NCBI GenBank assembly: GCA_039033855.1
Contig: JBCCBV010000001.1
Coordinates: 1-64,000 of the forward strand
From: JBCCBV01 sp039033855
GTDB taxonomy: Bacteria; Planctomycetota; Phycisphaerae; Phycisphaerales; Phycisphaeraceae
Length of the DNA stretch: 64,000 nt
Direction: 5' to 3'
Of the stretch, positions 8,966-16,997 are shown piece after piece. The notes under the pieces were generated by a model. That model was not told the origin of the DNA, searched no databases, and worked only from the letters and a program-made list of their open reading frames with translations. Position 1 is the stretch's first letter, and every line of letters starts with the position of its first letter. Both the position numbers and the translations under genes were made by a program.

Positions 8966-9934
8966 ATGCGCAACGCCTTCGCCGACGAACTGCTGAAGAT
9001 CGCCCTGGAAGACCCAAAGGTGGTCATGCTTTCGGGCGACATCGGCAACCGCTTGTTCGATGAATTCAAGGCGAAGGCGCCCGACCGCTTTTTCAACTGC
9101 GGCGTGGCCGAGGCAAACCTCATCGGCGTCGCGGCGGGCTTGGCGATGGACGGGTTTCGCCCGGTGGCGTACACGATCGTGCCGTTCATCACCGCGCGGT
9201 GCCTGGAGCAGATCCGCGTCGACCTGTGCTATCACAACCTGCCGGTGACGGTGGTGGGCGTGGGCGGCGGGCTGAGCTATGCCTCGCTCGGCGGGACGCA
9301 CCACGCGTGCGAAGACCTGGCCATGTTGCGCTGCCTGCCGGAGATGAACGTCTACGCCCCGGCCGACGCGATGGAGGTCCGCGGCTGCCTGCGGTCGGCC
9401 CTTTCACACGATGCGCCCGCCTACGTGCGGATTGGCAAAAAGCGCGAGCCGGTGTTCCACGAATCGATACCCGCGTGCAAGCCGGGAGGGTCGGTGCAAC
9501 TCAAAGAAGGCGCCGACGCCGTGTTGCTTGCCTGCGGCAACATCCTGCCGGTGGTGATGGACGCCGCAGACGCCCTGGCGAAGCGCGGGGTCCATGCCGC
9601 GGTGCACTCGGCCTACGGCGTGAAGCCGCTCGACACCGCCCTGCTCCAGACGGTGTTCGCCAAGACCTCGGTTGTCGCCACGATCGAAGAGCACACCCTC
9701 GTGGGCGGGTTCGGCTCGGCCGTGGCCGAGTGGCTGGTGGATCGCACGGCCGAAGGGTTCGCCCCCGCCGCCCGTCTGCTGCGACTCGGCACGGGCGACC
9801 GCTACCTGCACGAGGCCGGCTCGCAAGCCTACGCGCGCACGCAATACGGCCTGACGCCCACGGCGATCGCCGACCGCGTGACCGAGGCGCTCCGCCTGGC
9901 CGAAAAGCCCGCCACCGATCCGGTTGTCGCCTGA
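8966..9934 (+). CDS. Transketolase, C-terminal (pyrimidine-binding) subunit
   Basis: 322 residues. GVAEANLIGVAAGLA contains the conserved glutamate (Glu49) that activates thiamine diphosphate. The GGTHHACEDLAMLR segment and a final transketolase C-domain with VATIEEHTLVGGFGSAVAE complete the partner of the preceding subunit. Split transketolases of this type work as heterotetramers. The stop codon shares its A with the ATG of the next gene (TGATG), so the phosphatase is translationally coupled. Confidence 0.9.
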   Translation: MRNAFADELLKIALEDPKVVMLSGDIGNRLFDEFKAKAPDRFFNCGVAEANLIGVAAGLAMDGFRPVAYTIVPFITARCLEQIRVDLCYHNLPVTVVGVGGGLSYASLGGTHHACEDLAMLRCLPEMNVYAPADAMEVRGCLRSALSHDAPAYVRIGKKREPVFHESIPACKPGGSVQLKEGADAVLLACGNILPVVMDAADALAKRGVHAAVHSAYGVKPLDTALLQTVFAKTSVVATIEEHTLVGGFGSAVAEWLVDRTAEGFAPAARLLRLGTGDRYLHEAGSQAYARTQYGLTPTAIADRVTEALRLAEKPATDPVVA

Positions 9935-10593
9935 TGCGGATCGGGCTCGACTTCGACAACACGATCGCCTGCTACGACGAGTTGTTTCACCGGCTGGCCG
10001 TGGAAAAGGGCCTGATCGAGCCGGACGCGGTGGTGCCCAACAAGAAGGCCGTACGCGACGCGCTGCGGGCCGACGGCAAAGAAGAAGACTGGATCCTGTT
10101 GCAAGGAGAAGGCTACGGCCCGCGCATCGTGGACGCCAAGCCCTACCCCGGCGCCCTCGCGTTTGTCCGCCGGGCGCTTGAAGCGGGCCACGACGTGCGC
10201 ATCATCAGCCACAAGACGCGCACGCCCTACCGCGGGCCGGCGCACGACCTGCACCAGGCGTGCTTCGACTTCCTCGAAACGCACGGCTTCTTCTCCAAGG
10301 GCGAGCACGGCCCCACCCCCGGAAGCGGGGGCGAGGGCTTGGTGAACGCCGGCCCCGCCCTCGCGCGCGAGCACGTGCTGCTGAACCTCACCAAGGCGGA
10401 CAAGATCGATCGCATCGTCGAAACCGGCCGTGAGGTATTCCTCGACGACCTGGCCGAGTTCCTTAGCGAGTCGGGCTTCCCGCCGATCCGCAAGGTGCTG
10501 TTCGACCCGGCCGGGGCGCACCGCGACGACACGCCCGAGGGCTGCGAGCGCATCGGGTCGTGGGCGGAGCTGTCGGAACGGTTGCTCGCTTGA
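9934..10593 (+). CDS. HAD-superfamily phosphatase
   Basis: 219 residues. Motif I is GLDFDNTIA at residues 4-12, giving the aspartate nucleophile and acid/base. Motif II is IISHKT and the acidic metal motif is FLDDLAEF. It most likely removes a phosphate from a small sugar phosphate. It is not the histidinol-phosphatase-like GmhB type, whose motif I differs, but could fill the same step (heptose bisphosphate to 1-phosphate). It overlaps the transketolase gene by one base upstream and the kinase gene by four bases downstream, so all three are probably made together. Confidence 0.8.
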   Translation: MRIGLDFDNTIACYDELFHRLAVEKGLIEPDAVVPNKKAVRDALRADGKEEDWILLQGEGYGPRIVDAKPYPGALAFVRRALEAGHDVRIISHKTRTPYRGPAHDLHQACFDFLETHGFFSKGEHGPTPGSGGEGLVNAGPALAREHVLLNLTKADKIDRIVETGREVFLDDLAEFLSESGFPPIRKVLFDPAGAHRDDTPEGCERIGSWAELSERLLA

Positions 10594-11594
10594 ACGACGC
10601 CGGAACCAGCGAGGCCCCCGGTGCCGCCGCGGTCTTGCGGTTGTGCGCACGAGCCGAGCTGCCCGAGCCGATCGGTCAAGCACGGCTCGAAGGCGGCCGG
10701 AACAACCGGGTATACCGCTTGGATTTTCGAGATCGTTCGCCTGCGCTCTTGAAGTTGTATTTCCGCAGCCCCGACGACCCGCGCGACCGGCTCGGGAACG
10801 AATGGGCCTTCTCACGCTTCGCCTGGGAGCGAGGATGTCGGCAGGTCCCCGAGCCCTTGGCGCGCGACGTGGAGCACCGGCTGGGCTTGTATCGCTTTGT
10901 TGAAGGTCGGCCGTTGCAATCGGCGGAGGTGGCTACCGATCACGTCGAGCAGGCGGTGCGGTTCGTCGGCGAGCTCAACCGGGGCGTAGACCCGAGAACG
11001 CTCGACGATCTGCCCACCGCGTCCGAAGTCTGTTTCGGGTTGGCCGAGCACGCCGCCTTGGTCGAGTCGCGTGTGCAGCGGTGCGCGGTCGATGCGGGTG
11101 CGGCGCAGGGCTTCGTGGCCCAGGAGCTGATCCCGCGCTGGCGGGCCGTACGGTCACGGCTTGAAGACCAAGCGGCGCAAGGCCTGGCCGACGTGGGGCC
11201 TGCGGCCGCCTCGCCCTCGGACTTCGGGTTTCACAACGCGATCCTGCGGCCCGATGGTCGGTTGGTGTTCCACGACTTCGAGTACGCCGGGCAAGACGAC
11301 GCGGCGCGGATCGCCTGCGACTTCTTCCATCAGCCCCGCATCCCGGCGCCCGCCGAGCGGTTTCACGGCTTCGTGCAAGGCCTGGGCGCCGCGCTCGGGC
11401 TGGGTGAAGCGTTCGCGGAGCGGTGCCGGGCGCTTCGGCCGGTGTACGCGGTGAAGTGGGCCTGTATCGTGCTCAACCCGTTGACTTATGCCGGGGCGCA
11501 GCGGCGCGGCTTCGCCGGCGTCGACCACGACCCGGCCGAGTTGGTCGAGCGGGCCCGGCTCGTGCTGAACCGCTTCGCCCATGAGGGAGGTTGA
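10590..11594 (+). CDS. APH/choline-kinase-like phosphotransferase
   Basis: 334 residues. The N-lobe has LEGGRNNRVYRLDF and ALLKLYF with a lysine suited to ATP binding. The catalytic loop reads PSDFGFHNAIL, a variant of the usual H-G-D-x4-N, and the metal aspartate is in VFHDFEYAG. It likely phosphorylates a hydroxyl on a small molecule such as a sugar. The TTG start overlaps the TGA of the HAD gene (TTGA). An upstream frame-compatible start inside the HAD gene is unlikely. Its partner substrate is unknown; glycan clusters sometimes carry such kinases for sugar salvage or phospho-substituents. Confidence 0.72.
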   Translation: MNDAGTSEAPGAAAVLRLCARAELPEPIGQARLEGGRNNRVYRLDFRDRSPALLKLYFRSPDDPRDRLGNEWAFSRFAWERGCRQVPEPLARDVEHRLGLYRFVEGRPLQSAEVATDHVEQAVRFVGELNRGVDPRTLDDLPTASEVCFGLAEHAALVESRVQRCAVDAGAAQGFVAQELIPRWRAVRSRLEDQAAQGLADVGPAAASPSDFGFHNAILRPDGRLVFHDFEYAGQDDAARIACDFFHQPRIPAPAERFHGFVQGLGAALGLGEAFAERCRALRPVYAVKWACIVLNPLTYAGAQRRGFAGVDHDPAELVERARLVLNRFAHEGG

Positions 11595-11601
11595 CCGAAC
11601 G

Positions 11602-12273
11602 ATGGCCTATGTCGATTTCATGTCGGTCAACCACAAGGCGACGCAGCGCGACTACCTGGCGCGGGTTAACGACCCGGAGTACCCCAAGGCCAAGGCCGCG
11701 ACGCTCGCCAAGCAATACGCCTACGACTACTGGGACGGCGATCGGCGGGTGAACTACGGCGGCTACCGCTACATGCCCGGGCGCTGGCTGAAGGTCGCCG
11801 AAGCGATGCGCGACCACTACGGGCTCAAGGCCGGGGACCGGGTGCTGGACATCGGCGCGGGCAAGGGATTCTTGATGCACGACCTGACGCTCGCGGTGCC
11901 GGGCATCGAGGTCGTGGGGGTCGACATCTCCGACTACGCGATCGCGCACGCCAAAGAGGAGGCCAAGCCGCGGATCGCCCAAGCCCACGCCATGCGGCTG
12001 CCGTTCGCCGACAACGCCTTCGACCTTGTGTATAGCCTGACCACGCTGCACAACCTGCCAAACTTCGAGCTCGACGCGGCGCTGCGCGAGATGGAACGTG
12101 TCGGCGCCGGGCACAAGTACCTCTGCGTCGAGAGTTATCGCAACGAAGCGGAGAAGGCCAACCTGCTGTACTGGCAAGTGACCTGCGAGGCGTTCTGCAG
12201 CCCCGAAGAATGGGACTGGTGGTTCCGCACCACGGGGTACACCGGCGACCACTCGTTTATCTACTTCGAATAG
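11602..12273 (+). CDS. SAM-dependent methyltransferase (class I)
   Basis: 223 residues. Motif I is VLDIGAGKGFLM and the acidic strand end is VVGVDISDYAI; AHAMRLPFADNAFDLVYS covers motifs II and III. The fold is that of small-molecule class I methyltransferases. I chose the ATG at 11602 because GGGAGG at 11585-11590 lies well spaced before it; the ATG at 11581 would start inside the kinase gene with no ribosome site. The substrate is probably a sugar intermediate or a nucleotide sugar. Confidence 0.8.
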   Translation: MAYVDFMSVNHKATQRDYLARVNDPEYPKAKAATLAKQYAYDYWDGDRRVNYGGYRYMPGRWLKVAEAMRDHYGLKAGDRVLDIGAGKGFLMHDLTLAVPGIEVVGVDISDYAIAHAKEEAKPRIAQAHAMRLPFADNAFDLVYSLTTLHNLPNFELDAALREMERVGAGHKYLCVESYRNEAEKANLLYWQVTCEAFCSPEEWDWWFRTTGYTGDHSFIYFE

Positions 12274-12339
12274 TCCCCCCCGGAACCATGGAACCCCGGA
12301 AGCTCCGGAACCCCGTAAACGCTGGATCTCGCAAGCAAC

Positions 12340-12367
12340 TCCGGCCTTCGGTTGGAACGAAGCCGGA
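12340..12367 (+). other. Hairpin in the 12274-12401 gap
   Basis: A 10-base-pair stem with one bulged C and the 7-base loop GTTGGAA lies in the 128-base gap between the methyltransferase and dehydrogenase genes, the widest gap between genes of this operon except 13470-13601. There is no T tract, so it is not a standard intrinsic terminator. It might slow transcription or protect mRNA ends; this is unproven. The preceding bases contain two close copies of GGAACCCCG. Confidence 0.4.
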
Positions 12368-12401
12368 TCCCCGAAACCCGATCCCCTAACGTCGCCGCAC
12401 A

Positions 12402-13469
12402 ATGCAACAACGCCCCACGCACACCCGCGCCGCCATCCTGACCGAGTTACGCAAGCCGCTGGTGCTTGCGGAGATCGAGCTGCCCGAGACCCTCGAGCCC
12501 GGCCAGGTGCTGGTGCGCGTCGAGTTCAGCGGGGTGTGCGGCTCGCAGCTCGGCGAGATCGACGGCGTGAAGGGCGCAGACCCCTGGCTGCCCCACCTGC
12601 TCGGGCACGAAGGCGGCGGCGTGGTGGTCGAGGCCGGGCCCGGCGTCAAGCGTGTGAAGGCCGGCGACCCGGTTGTCTTGCATTGGCGCAAGGCGCAAGG
12701 CATCGACGCGGCGCCGCCGAAGTACCGCTGGGAGGGGCAAACGGTCAACGCCGGCTTCGTCACGACGTTCAACCAGTGGGCGGTGGTCAGCGAGAACCGG
12801 CTCACTCCGATCCCCGAAGCGTTCCCGCTGGACCTCGCGGCGTTTTTTGGCTGCCCGGTCACTACGGGGCTCGGGGTGATCCGCAACAACGCACGGCTGA
12901 CGCTGGGCGAGTCGATCCTGGTGCTGGGCGCCGGGGGCGTGGGCCTCAACATCGTGCAGGGCGCGGCGATGACCGGGGCGCACCCGATCGTGGCAGTAGA
13001 CCGTTTCGACGCACGGCTCGACCTCGCCGAACGCCTGGGCGCCACGCACCGGGTGAATACCACATCTGAGGACTTGATCGAGGCCGCCCGGGCCGTGTGC
13101 CCGGAGGGTTACGACGTCGTCATCGACAACACCGGCAACACCGCCCTGATCCGCCAGGCGTACGACCTGACCCACTCGCAAGGGCGGACGATCCTGGTCG
13201 GCGTGCCCAAGTCCGGCGACGACGCCACGCTGCACACGCTGCCGTTGCATTTCGGCAAGGTGATCACCGGGAGCTTCGGCGGCGAGGCCGTACCCGACCG
13301 CGACATCCCTCAATACTTGAAGCTGCACCGGGCCGGGAAGCTCGAACTCGAAGCGCTCGCCACCGACCGGTACCCGCTGGACCGGATCAACGACGCGGTG
13401 GCCGACTTGCGTTCGGGCAAGGTGGCGGGCCGCTGCGTCATCCATCTGCACGGCGCCCCGGATGGTTGA
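12402..13469 (+). CDS. Zinc-type alcohol dehydrogenase (MDR family) lacking the structural zinc loop
   Basis: 355 residues of a medium-chain dehydrogenase. Catalytic zinc ligands appear in SGVCGSQ (Cys), LLGHEGGG (His-Glu) and FFGCPVTTG (Cys). The nucleotide site is VLGAGGVGLNIVQ with an aspartate after VAVD, favouring NAD. The structural lobe, which normally has four closely spaced cysteines, has none here. It probably oxidises an alcohol or reduces an aldehyde on a sugar precursor, providing the keto group that the two following aminotransferases need; that link is inferred from position. Confidence 0.8.
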   Translation: MQQRPTHTRAAILTELRKPLVLAEIELPETLEPGQVLVRVEFSGVCGSQLGEIDGVKGADPWLPHLLGHEGGGVVVEAGPGVKRVKAGDPVVLHWRKAQGIDAAPPKYRWEGQTVNAGFVTTFNQWAVVSENRLTPIPEAFPLDLAAFFGCPVTTGLGVIRNNARLTLGESILVLGAGGVGLNIVQGAAMTGAHPIVAVDRFDARLDLAERLGATHRVNTTSEDLIEAARAVCPEGYDVVIDNTGNTALIRQAYDLTHSQGRTILVGVPKSGDDATLHTLPLHFGKVITGSFGGEAVPDRDIPQYLKLHRAGKLELEALATDRYPLDRINDAVADLRSGKVAGRCVIHLHGAPDG

Positions 13470-13601
13470 GGCTTGCGGGCCGCCGGGGTAGGCTCGCTCT
13501 GCGGAACCGGGGCCGCCGCACCACCGCTGGACCCGCCGCCCACCTGCTGGCCGCTTACCGGTCGCTCGACGGCCGCCTGCCGGCCTCCCCCAAAGAACGC
13601 C

Positions 13602-14768
13602 GTGATCCCCCCTGCCCCGCCTAGTACGCTCGACGCTCAGGCCTCGCCCGGCGCTTTGCCGACGCGGCAAGTGCCGTACGTCGATCTCGGGGCCGCGCAC
13701 CGCAAGATTAAGCACGAACTGCTGGAGGCTTGCGCCAGGGTCATCGACCACGGCCACTTTGTGCTCGGCCCGGAAGTCGCCGAGTTCGAGGCGCGCTTCG
13801 CCGCGCTTTGCGGGGTCAAGCACGCGGTAGCCTGCAACTCGGGCACCGACGCGTGGGTGATGGGCATGCAGGCGATGGGCCTGGGCGCCGGCGACGAGGT
13901 CATCTGCCCGCCGAACTCGTTCGTCGCCACCGCGTCGGGCGTGGCGCTGGTCGGAGCGACGCCCACGTTCAGCGACATCGACCAAACATACAACCTGGAC
14001 CCGGCGAAGCTCGAAGCCGCCATCACGCCAAGCACCAAAGCCATTTCGGTGGTGCACCTGACCGGCCGGGCCGCGGACATGACGGCGGTCCAGGCGGTCG
14101 CCGACCGTCACGGGCTGGACGTGATTGAGGATGCGGCCCAGGCCGTGCTCGCCGAGCACCGTGGCCGGCGCGTCGGTTCGTTCGGGCGGTTCGCGGCGTT
14201 CAGCCTGCACCCGCTCAAAACGCTCAACGCCTGCGGCGACGGCGGGGTGCTGACCACCGACGACGATGCGCTTGCCGCCGAGGTGCGCCTGCGGCGCAAC
14301 CTGGGGCTCGAATCGCGCGAGCAGTGCGTGTTCTGGTCGGGCCATTCGCGCCTCGACACCATGCAGGCCGCCATGCTGCTGGTGAAGCTCAACCACCTTG
14401 AAAGCTGGACGCAGGCCCGCGAAGCCAACGCCGCGCGGTACGACGCCCGCTTGGCCGAGATCGACGGCGTCACGCCCCCGCCGAGCGACCCGCAAGGCCG
14501 GGCCGTGTACCACACGTACGTAATCCGGGCCGACCGGCGCGACGCCCTCCAGAAGCACCTGGCCGACCACGGCGTGGGCACGGGCATCCACTACCCGATC
14601 CCCATCCACCTCCAGAAATGTGCCGCCGAGCTGCCCTACCCGCTGGGGTCTTTCCCCACGGCCGAGGCGCAGTCCAAGCGGATCTTGACCCTCCCGGTTT
14701 CCCCGGAGATTGACCATGACGGCATCGACTACGTCTGCGACCGGGTCGCCGACTTCTACCGCGCCTAA
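13602..14768 (+). CDS. DegT/DnrJ/EryC1 sugar aminotransferase 1
   Basis: 388 residues from the GTG at 13602. The PLP lysine is Lys206 in SLHPLKTLNACGDGG; CNSGTDA and DVIEDAAQAVLAEH hold the phosphate- and ring-contacting residues. It would aminate a keto nucleotide sugar. The region upstream to 13473 is open in frame but is Pro/Ala-rich without family similarity, so I exclude it. The 132 bases between dehydrogenase and this start show nothing else. Its 3' end overlaps the next aminotransferase by 53 bases, in a different frame. Confidence 0.88.
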   Translation: MIPPAPPSTLDAQASPGALPTRQVPYVDLGAAHRKIKHELLEACARVIDHGHFVLGPEVAEFEARFAALCGVKHAVACNSGTDAWVMGMQAMGLGAGDEVICPPNSFVATASGVALVGATPTFSDIDQTYNLDPAKLEAAITPSTKAISVVHLTGRAADMTAVQAVADRHGLDVIEDAAQAVLAEHRGRRVGSFGRFAAFSLHPLKTLNACGDGGVLTTDDDALAAEVRLRRNLGLESREQCVFWSGHSRLDTMQAAMLLVKLNHLESWTQAREANAARYDARLAEIDGVTPPPSDPQGRAVYHTYVIRADRRDALQKHLADHGVGTGIHYPIPIHLQKCAAELPYPLGSFPTAEAQSKRILTLPVSPEIDHDGIDYVCDRVADFYRA

Positions 14769-15921
14769 GAGCGCGGCTGACCCCACCCTCCACGACGCCG
14801 TGGCCGCCGGGCCGGAGGTGCGCGTGCCGTTCTCGTACCTCGACCGGCAGTTCGCCGATGTCGATGCGTACCTGGCGGACCTGAAGAAGTTCGTGGTGAC
14901 CGGCGACTTCACCCTGGGCAAGCCGCTGACCGAATTCGAGGGCAAGTTCGCCAAGCTGACCGGGTCCAAGCACGCCATCGGCGTGAACTCGGGCACCGAC
15001 GCGCTCATGCTGCCCATGAAGGCCGCGGGCATCGGCCCGGGCGACGAGGTCATCACCACGACCATGACTTTTGTGGCCACGGTGGGCGCGATCGTGACCG
15101 CCGGCGCCACGCCGGTGTTTGTGGACTCGAAGGACGGCTTTGTGATCGACGCCGAGTTGATCGAAGCCGCGATCACGCCCAAGACCAAGGCCATCGTGCC
15201 GGTGCATTACACGGGCAACATGCCCGACATGGCCCGCATCCAGCAGATCGCCGACAAGCACAACCTGCTGGTGTTCGAAGACGCCTGCCAGGCGATCCAC
15301 GCGCAGTTCGACGGCCGCAACGCCGGGGCGTACTCGCTGGCCGCCGGCTATTCGCTGCACCCGCTCAAGAACCTCAACGTGTGGTCGGACGGCGGGGTGA
15401 TCACGACCAACGACGACGCCTTTGCCGACAAGCTCCGGCTGATGCGCAACCACGGGCTGGTCGACCGCGACCACGTCAAGTTCTACGCCCACAACAGCCG
15501 TTTGGACACGCTTCAGGCCGTGATCGGCAACCGGCTGATCCAGGAAGTCGATTTCATCACCAGCACGCGCATCGCGAACGCGAGGCGGTACGACGCGGAG
15601 CTGGCCGACCTGGCGCCGCACATCCGCATCCCGGCGCGCGACCCGCGGGTCCGCCACGTGTTCCACCTGTACATCGTGTACGCCGAGCGGCGCGACGAGC
15701 TGCTGGCCTACCTGCACGCCAAGGGCGTCGAGGCCAAGATCCACTACCCGATCCCGATGCACATGCAAGAGGCGTCGATCCCGCTCGGCTACAAGCAGGG
15801 CGACTTCCCCGTGGCCGAATCGCAGTGCGACAGCATCGTCACCCTGCCGGCCCACCAGCACCTGACCGAAGACGAGGTCGGCTACGCCATCGAGCAGGTG
15901 CGCGGCTTCTACAACAAGTGA
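14716..15921 (+). CDS. DegT/DnrJ/EryC1 sugar aminotransferase 2
   Basis: 401 residues. PLP lysine Lys218 is in SLHPLKNLNVWSDGG; GVNSGTDALMLP and VFEDACQAIHAQF are the cofactor-binding motifs. C-terminal YPIPMHMQEA is typical of the family. The ATG at 14716 lies inside the end of the first aminotransferase; the first 35 residues are Ser/Thr/Ala-rich and lie outside the fold, so a later start is possible though no good one was seen. Two different DegT enzymes in a row suggest a diamino sugar or two separate amino sugars. Confidence 0.88.
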   Translation: MTASTTSATGSPTSTAPKSAADPTLHDAVAAGPEVRVPFSYLDRQFADVDAYLADLKKFVVTGDFTLGKPLTEFEGKFAKLTGSKHAIGVNSGTDALMLPMKAAGIGPGDEVITTTMTFVATVGAIVTAGATPVFVDSKDGFVIDAELIEAAITPKTKAIVPVHYTGNMPDMARIQQIADKHNLLVFEDACQAIHAQFDGRNAGAYSLAAGYSLHPLKNLNVWSDGGVITTNDDAFADKLRLMRNHGLVDRDHVKFYAHNSRLDTLQAVIGNRLIQEVDFITSTRIANARRYDAELADLAPHIRIPARDPRVRHVFHLYIVYAERRDELLAYLHAKGVEAKIHYPIPMHMQEASIPLGYKQGDFPVAESQCDSIVTLPAHQHLTEDEVGYAIEQVRGFYNK

Positions 15922-15940
15922 TCGCATCGAAGCCCACGCC

Positions 15941-16969
15941 ATGAACTACCGCACCGCGCTCGTTACCGGCAGCAACTGCTTCACCGGCGCCCACGTCGTG
16001 GATGCGCTGCTGCGCGGGACCGGCATGCGGGTGGTGGGGACCAGTCGGTCGGCCGAGTCGCACCCGATGTTCTTGCCCTACCGGGATCAGCCGGGCGCCG
16101 AGCTCGACCGGTTCGCGTTCCATCAGATCGACCTGCACACGCAGTGGGCCGAGATGCGCGCGCTGCTGGACGACGTCCGGCCGGACGTGATAATCCACGT
16201 GGCGGCGCTGTCGGAAGTGGCGCTTTCGCACGAAAAACCGCTCGACTACTTCCACGTGAACACCGACGCCACGGTGCGCCTGGCCGATCACGCCCGCCGG
16301 GCCGGGTGGCTACAGCGGTTCGTCCACATCTCCAGCGCCGAGATCTACGGCGCCTGCACCGACGCGATCCACGAAACCGCCCCGCTGAATCCCACGACGC
16401 CTTACGCCGCCAGCAAGGCCGCCGCGGATATGTACCTCGAAACGCTGCGGAAGAACTTCGACTTCCCCGTATCGCTGATCTGCTCGACCAACGTGTACGG
16501 CGCCTATCAGCAGCTGTTCAAGATCATCCCACGCACCGCGATCTACCTACGCTTGGGCAAAAAAGTCCAACTCCACGGCGGCGGCCAGGCGATCAAAGCG
16601 TTCATCCACGTCCGCGACGTGGTCGACGGCATCTTGAAGGTGCTCGGCGGCGAGCACTACGGCAAGTTCCACTTCAGCCTCGACTTTGACCGGCCGATCC
16701 GCGAGGTGGTCCGGCTGGTCTGTGAAACCGCGGGGCAGGACTTCGACACGGCCACGCAAGACGTAGGCGAACGACTCGGCCAAGACAGCCGGTACTGGCT
16801 GGACTCCGGCCGGGCCGACCGGGAACTCGACTGGCGGCCCCATGTGTCGTTCGAGCAAGGCGTGCGCGAAACCGTTGCCTGGATCGACCGGCACTGGGAC
16901 GAAGTTGCGCGACAGCCTTTGGTGTACCAGCACAAGCACGAGGCGTTGGCGGACGCGGTCCCCGCCTGA
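15941..16969 (+). CDS. Nucleotide-sugar SDR (4,6-dehydratase/epimerase-like)
   Basis: 342 residues. The glycine motif is ALVTGSNCFTGAHV, with Cys where the middle Gly of TGxxGxxG usually lies. The active site is ISSAEIYG and PYAASKAAADMY (Tyr-x3-Lys). STNVYGAYQ and KAFIHVRDVVDG match dTDP-glucose 4,6-dehydratase-like enzymes. It may supply the keto sugar for the DegT enzymes. The ATG follows the aminotransferase stop by 19 bases. Confidence 0.83.
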   Translation: MNYRTALVTGSNCFTGAHVVDALLRGTGMRVVGTSRSAESHPMFLPYRDQPGAELDRFAFHQIDLHTQWAEMRALLDDVRPDVIIHVAALSEVALSHEKPLDYFHVNTDATVRLADHARRAGWLQRFVHISSAEIYGACTDAIHETAPLNPTTPYAASKAAADMYLETLRKNFDFPVSLICSTNVYGAYQQLFKIIPRTAIYLRLGKKVQLHGGGQAIKAFIHVRDVVDGILKVLGGEHYGKFHFSLDFDRPIREVVRLVCETAGQDFDTATQDVGERLGQDSRYWLDSGRADRELDWRPHVSFEQGVRETVAWIDRHWDEVARQPLVYQHKHEALADAVPA

Positions 16970-16997
16970 CCTAAAGTCTGTTCTCACACAAACCATC

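Noticed and set aside
12447..15194. Very long minus-strand frame opposite the dehydrogenase and aminotransferases
   Set aside because: It is antisense to three well-supported genes and shows no domain; a GC-rich artefact.
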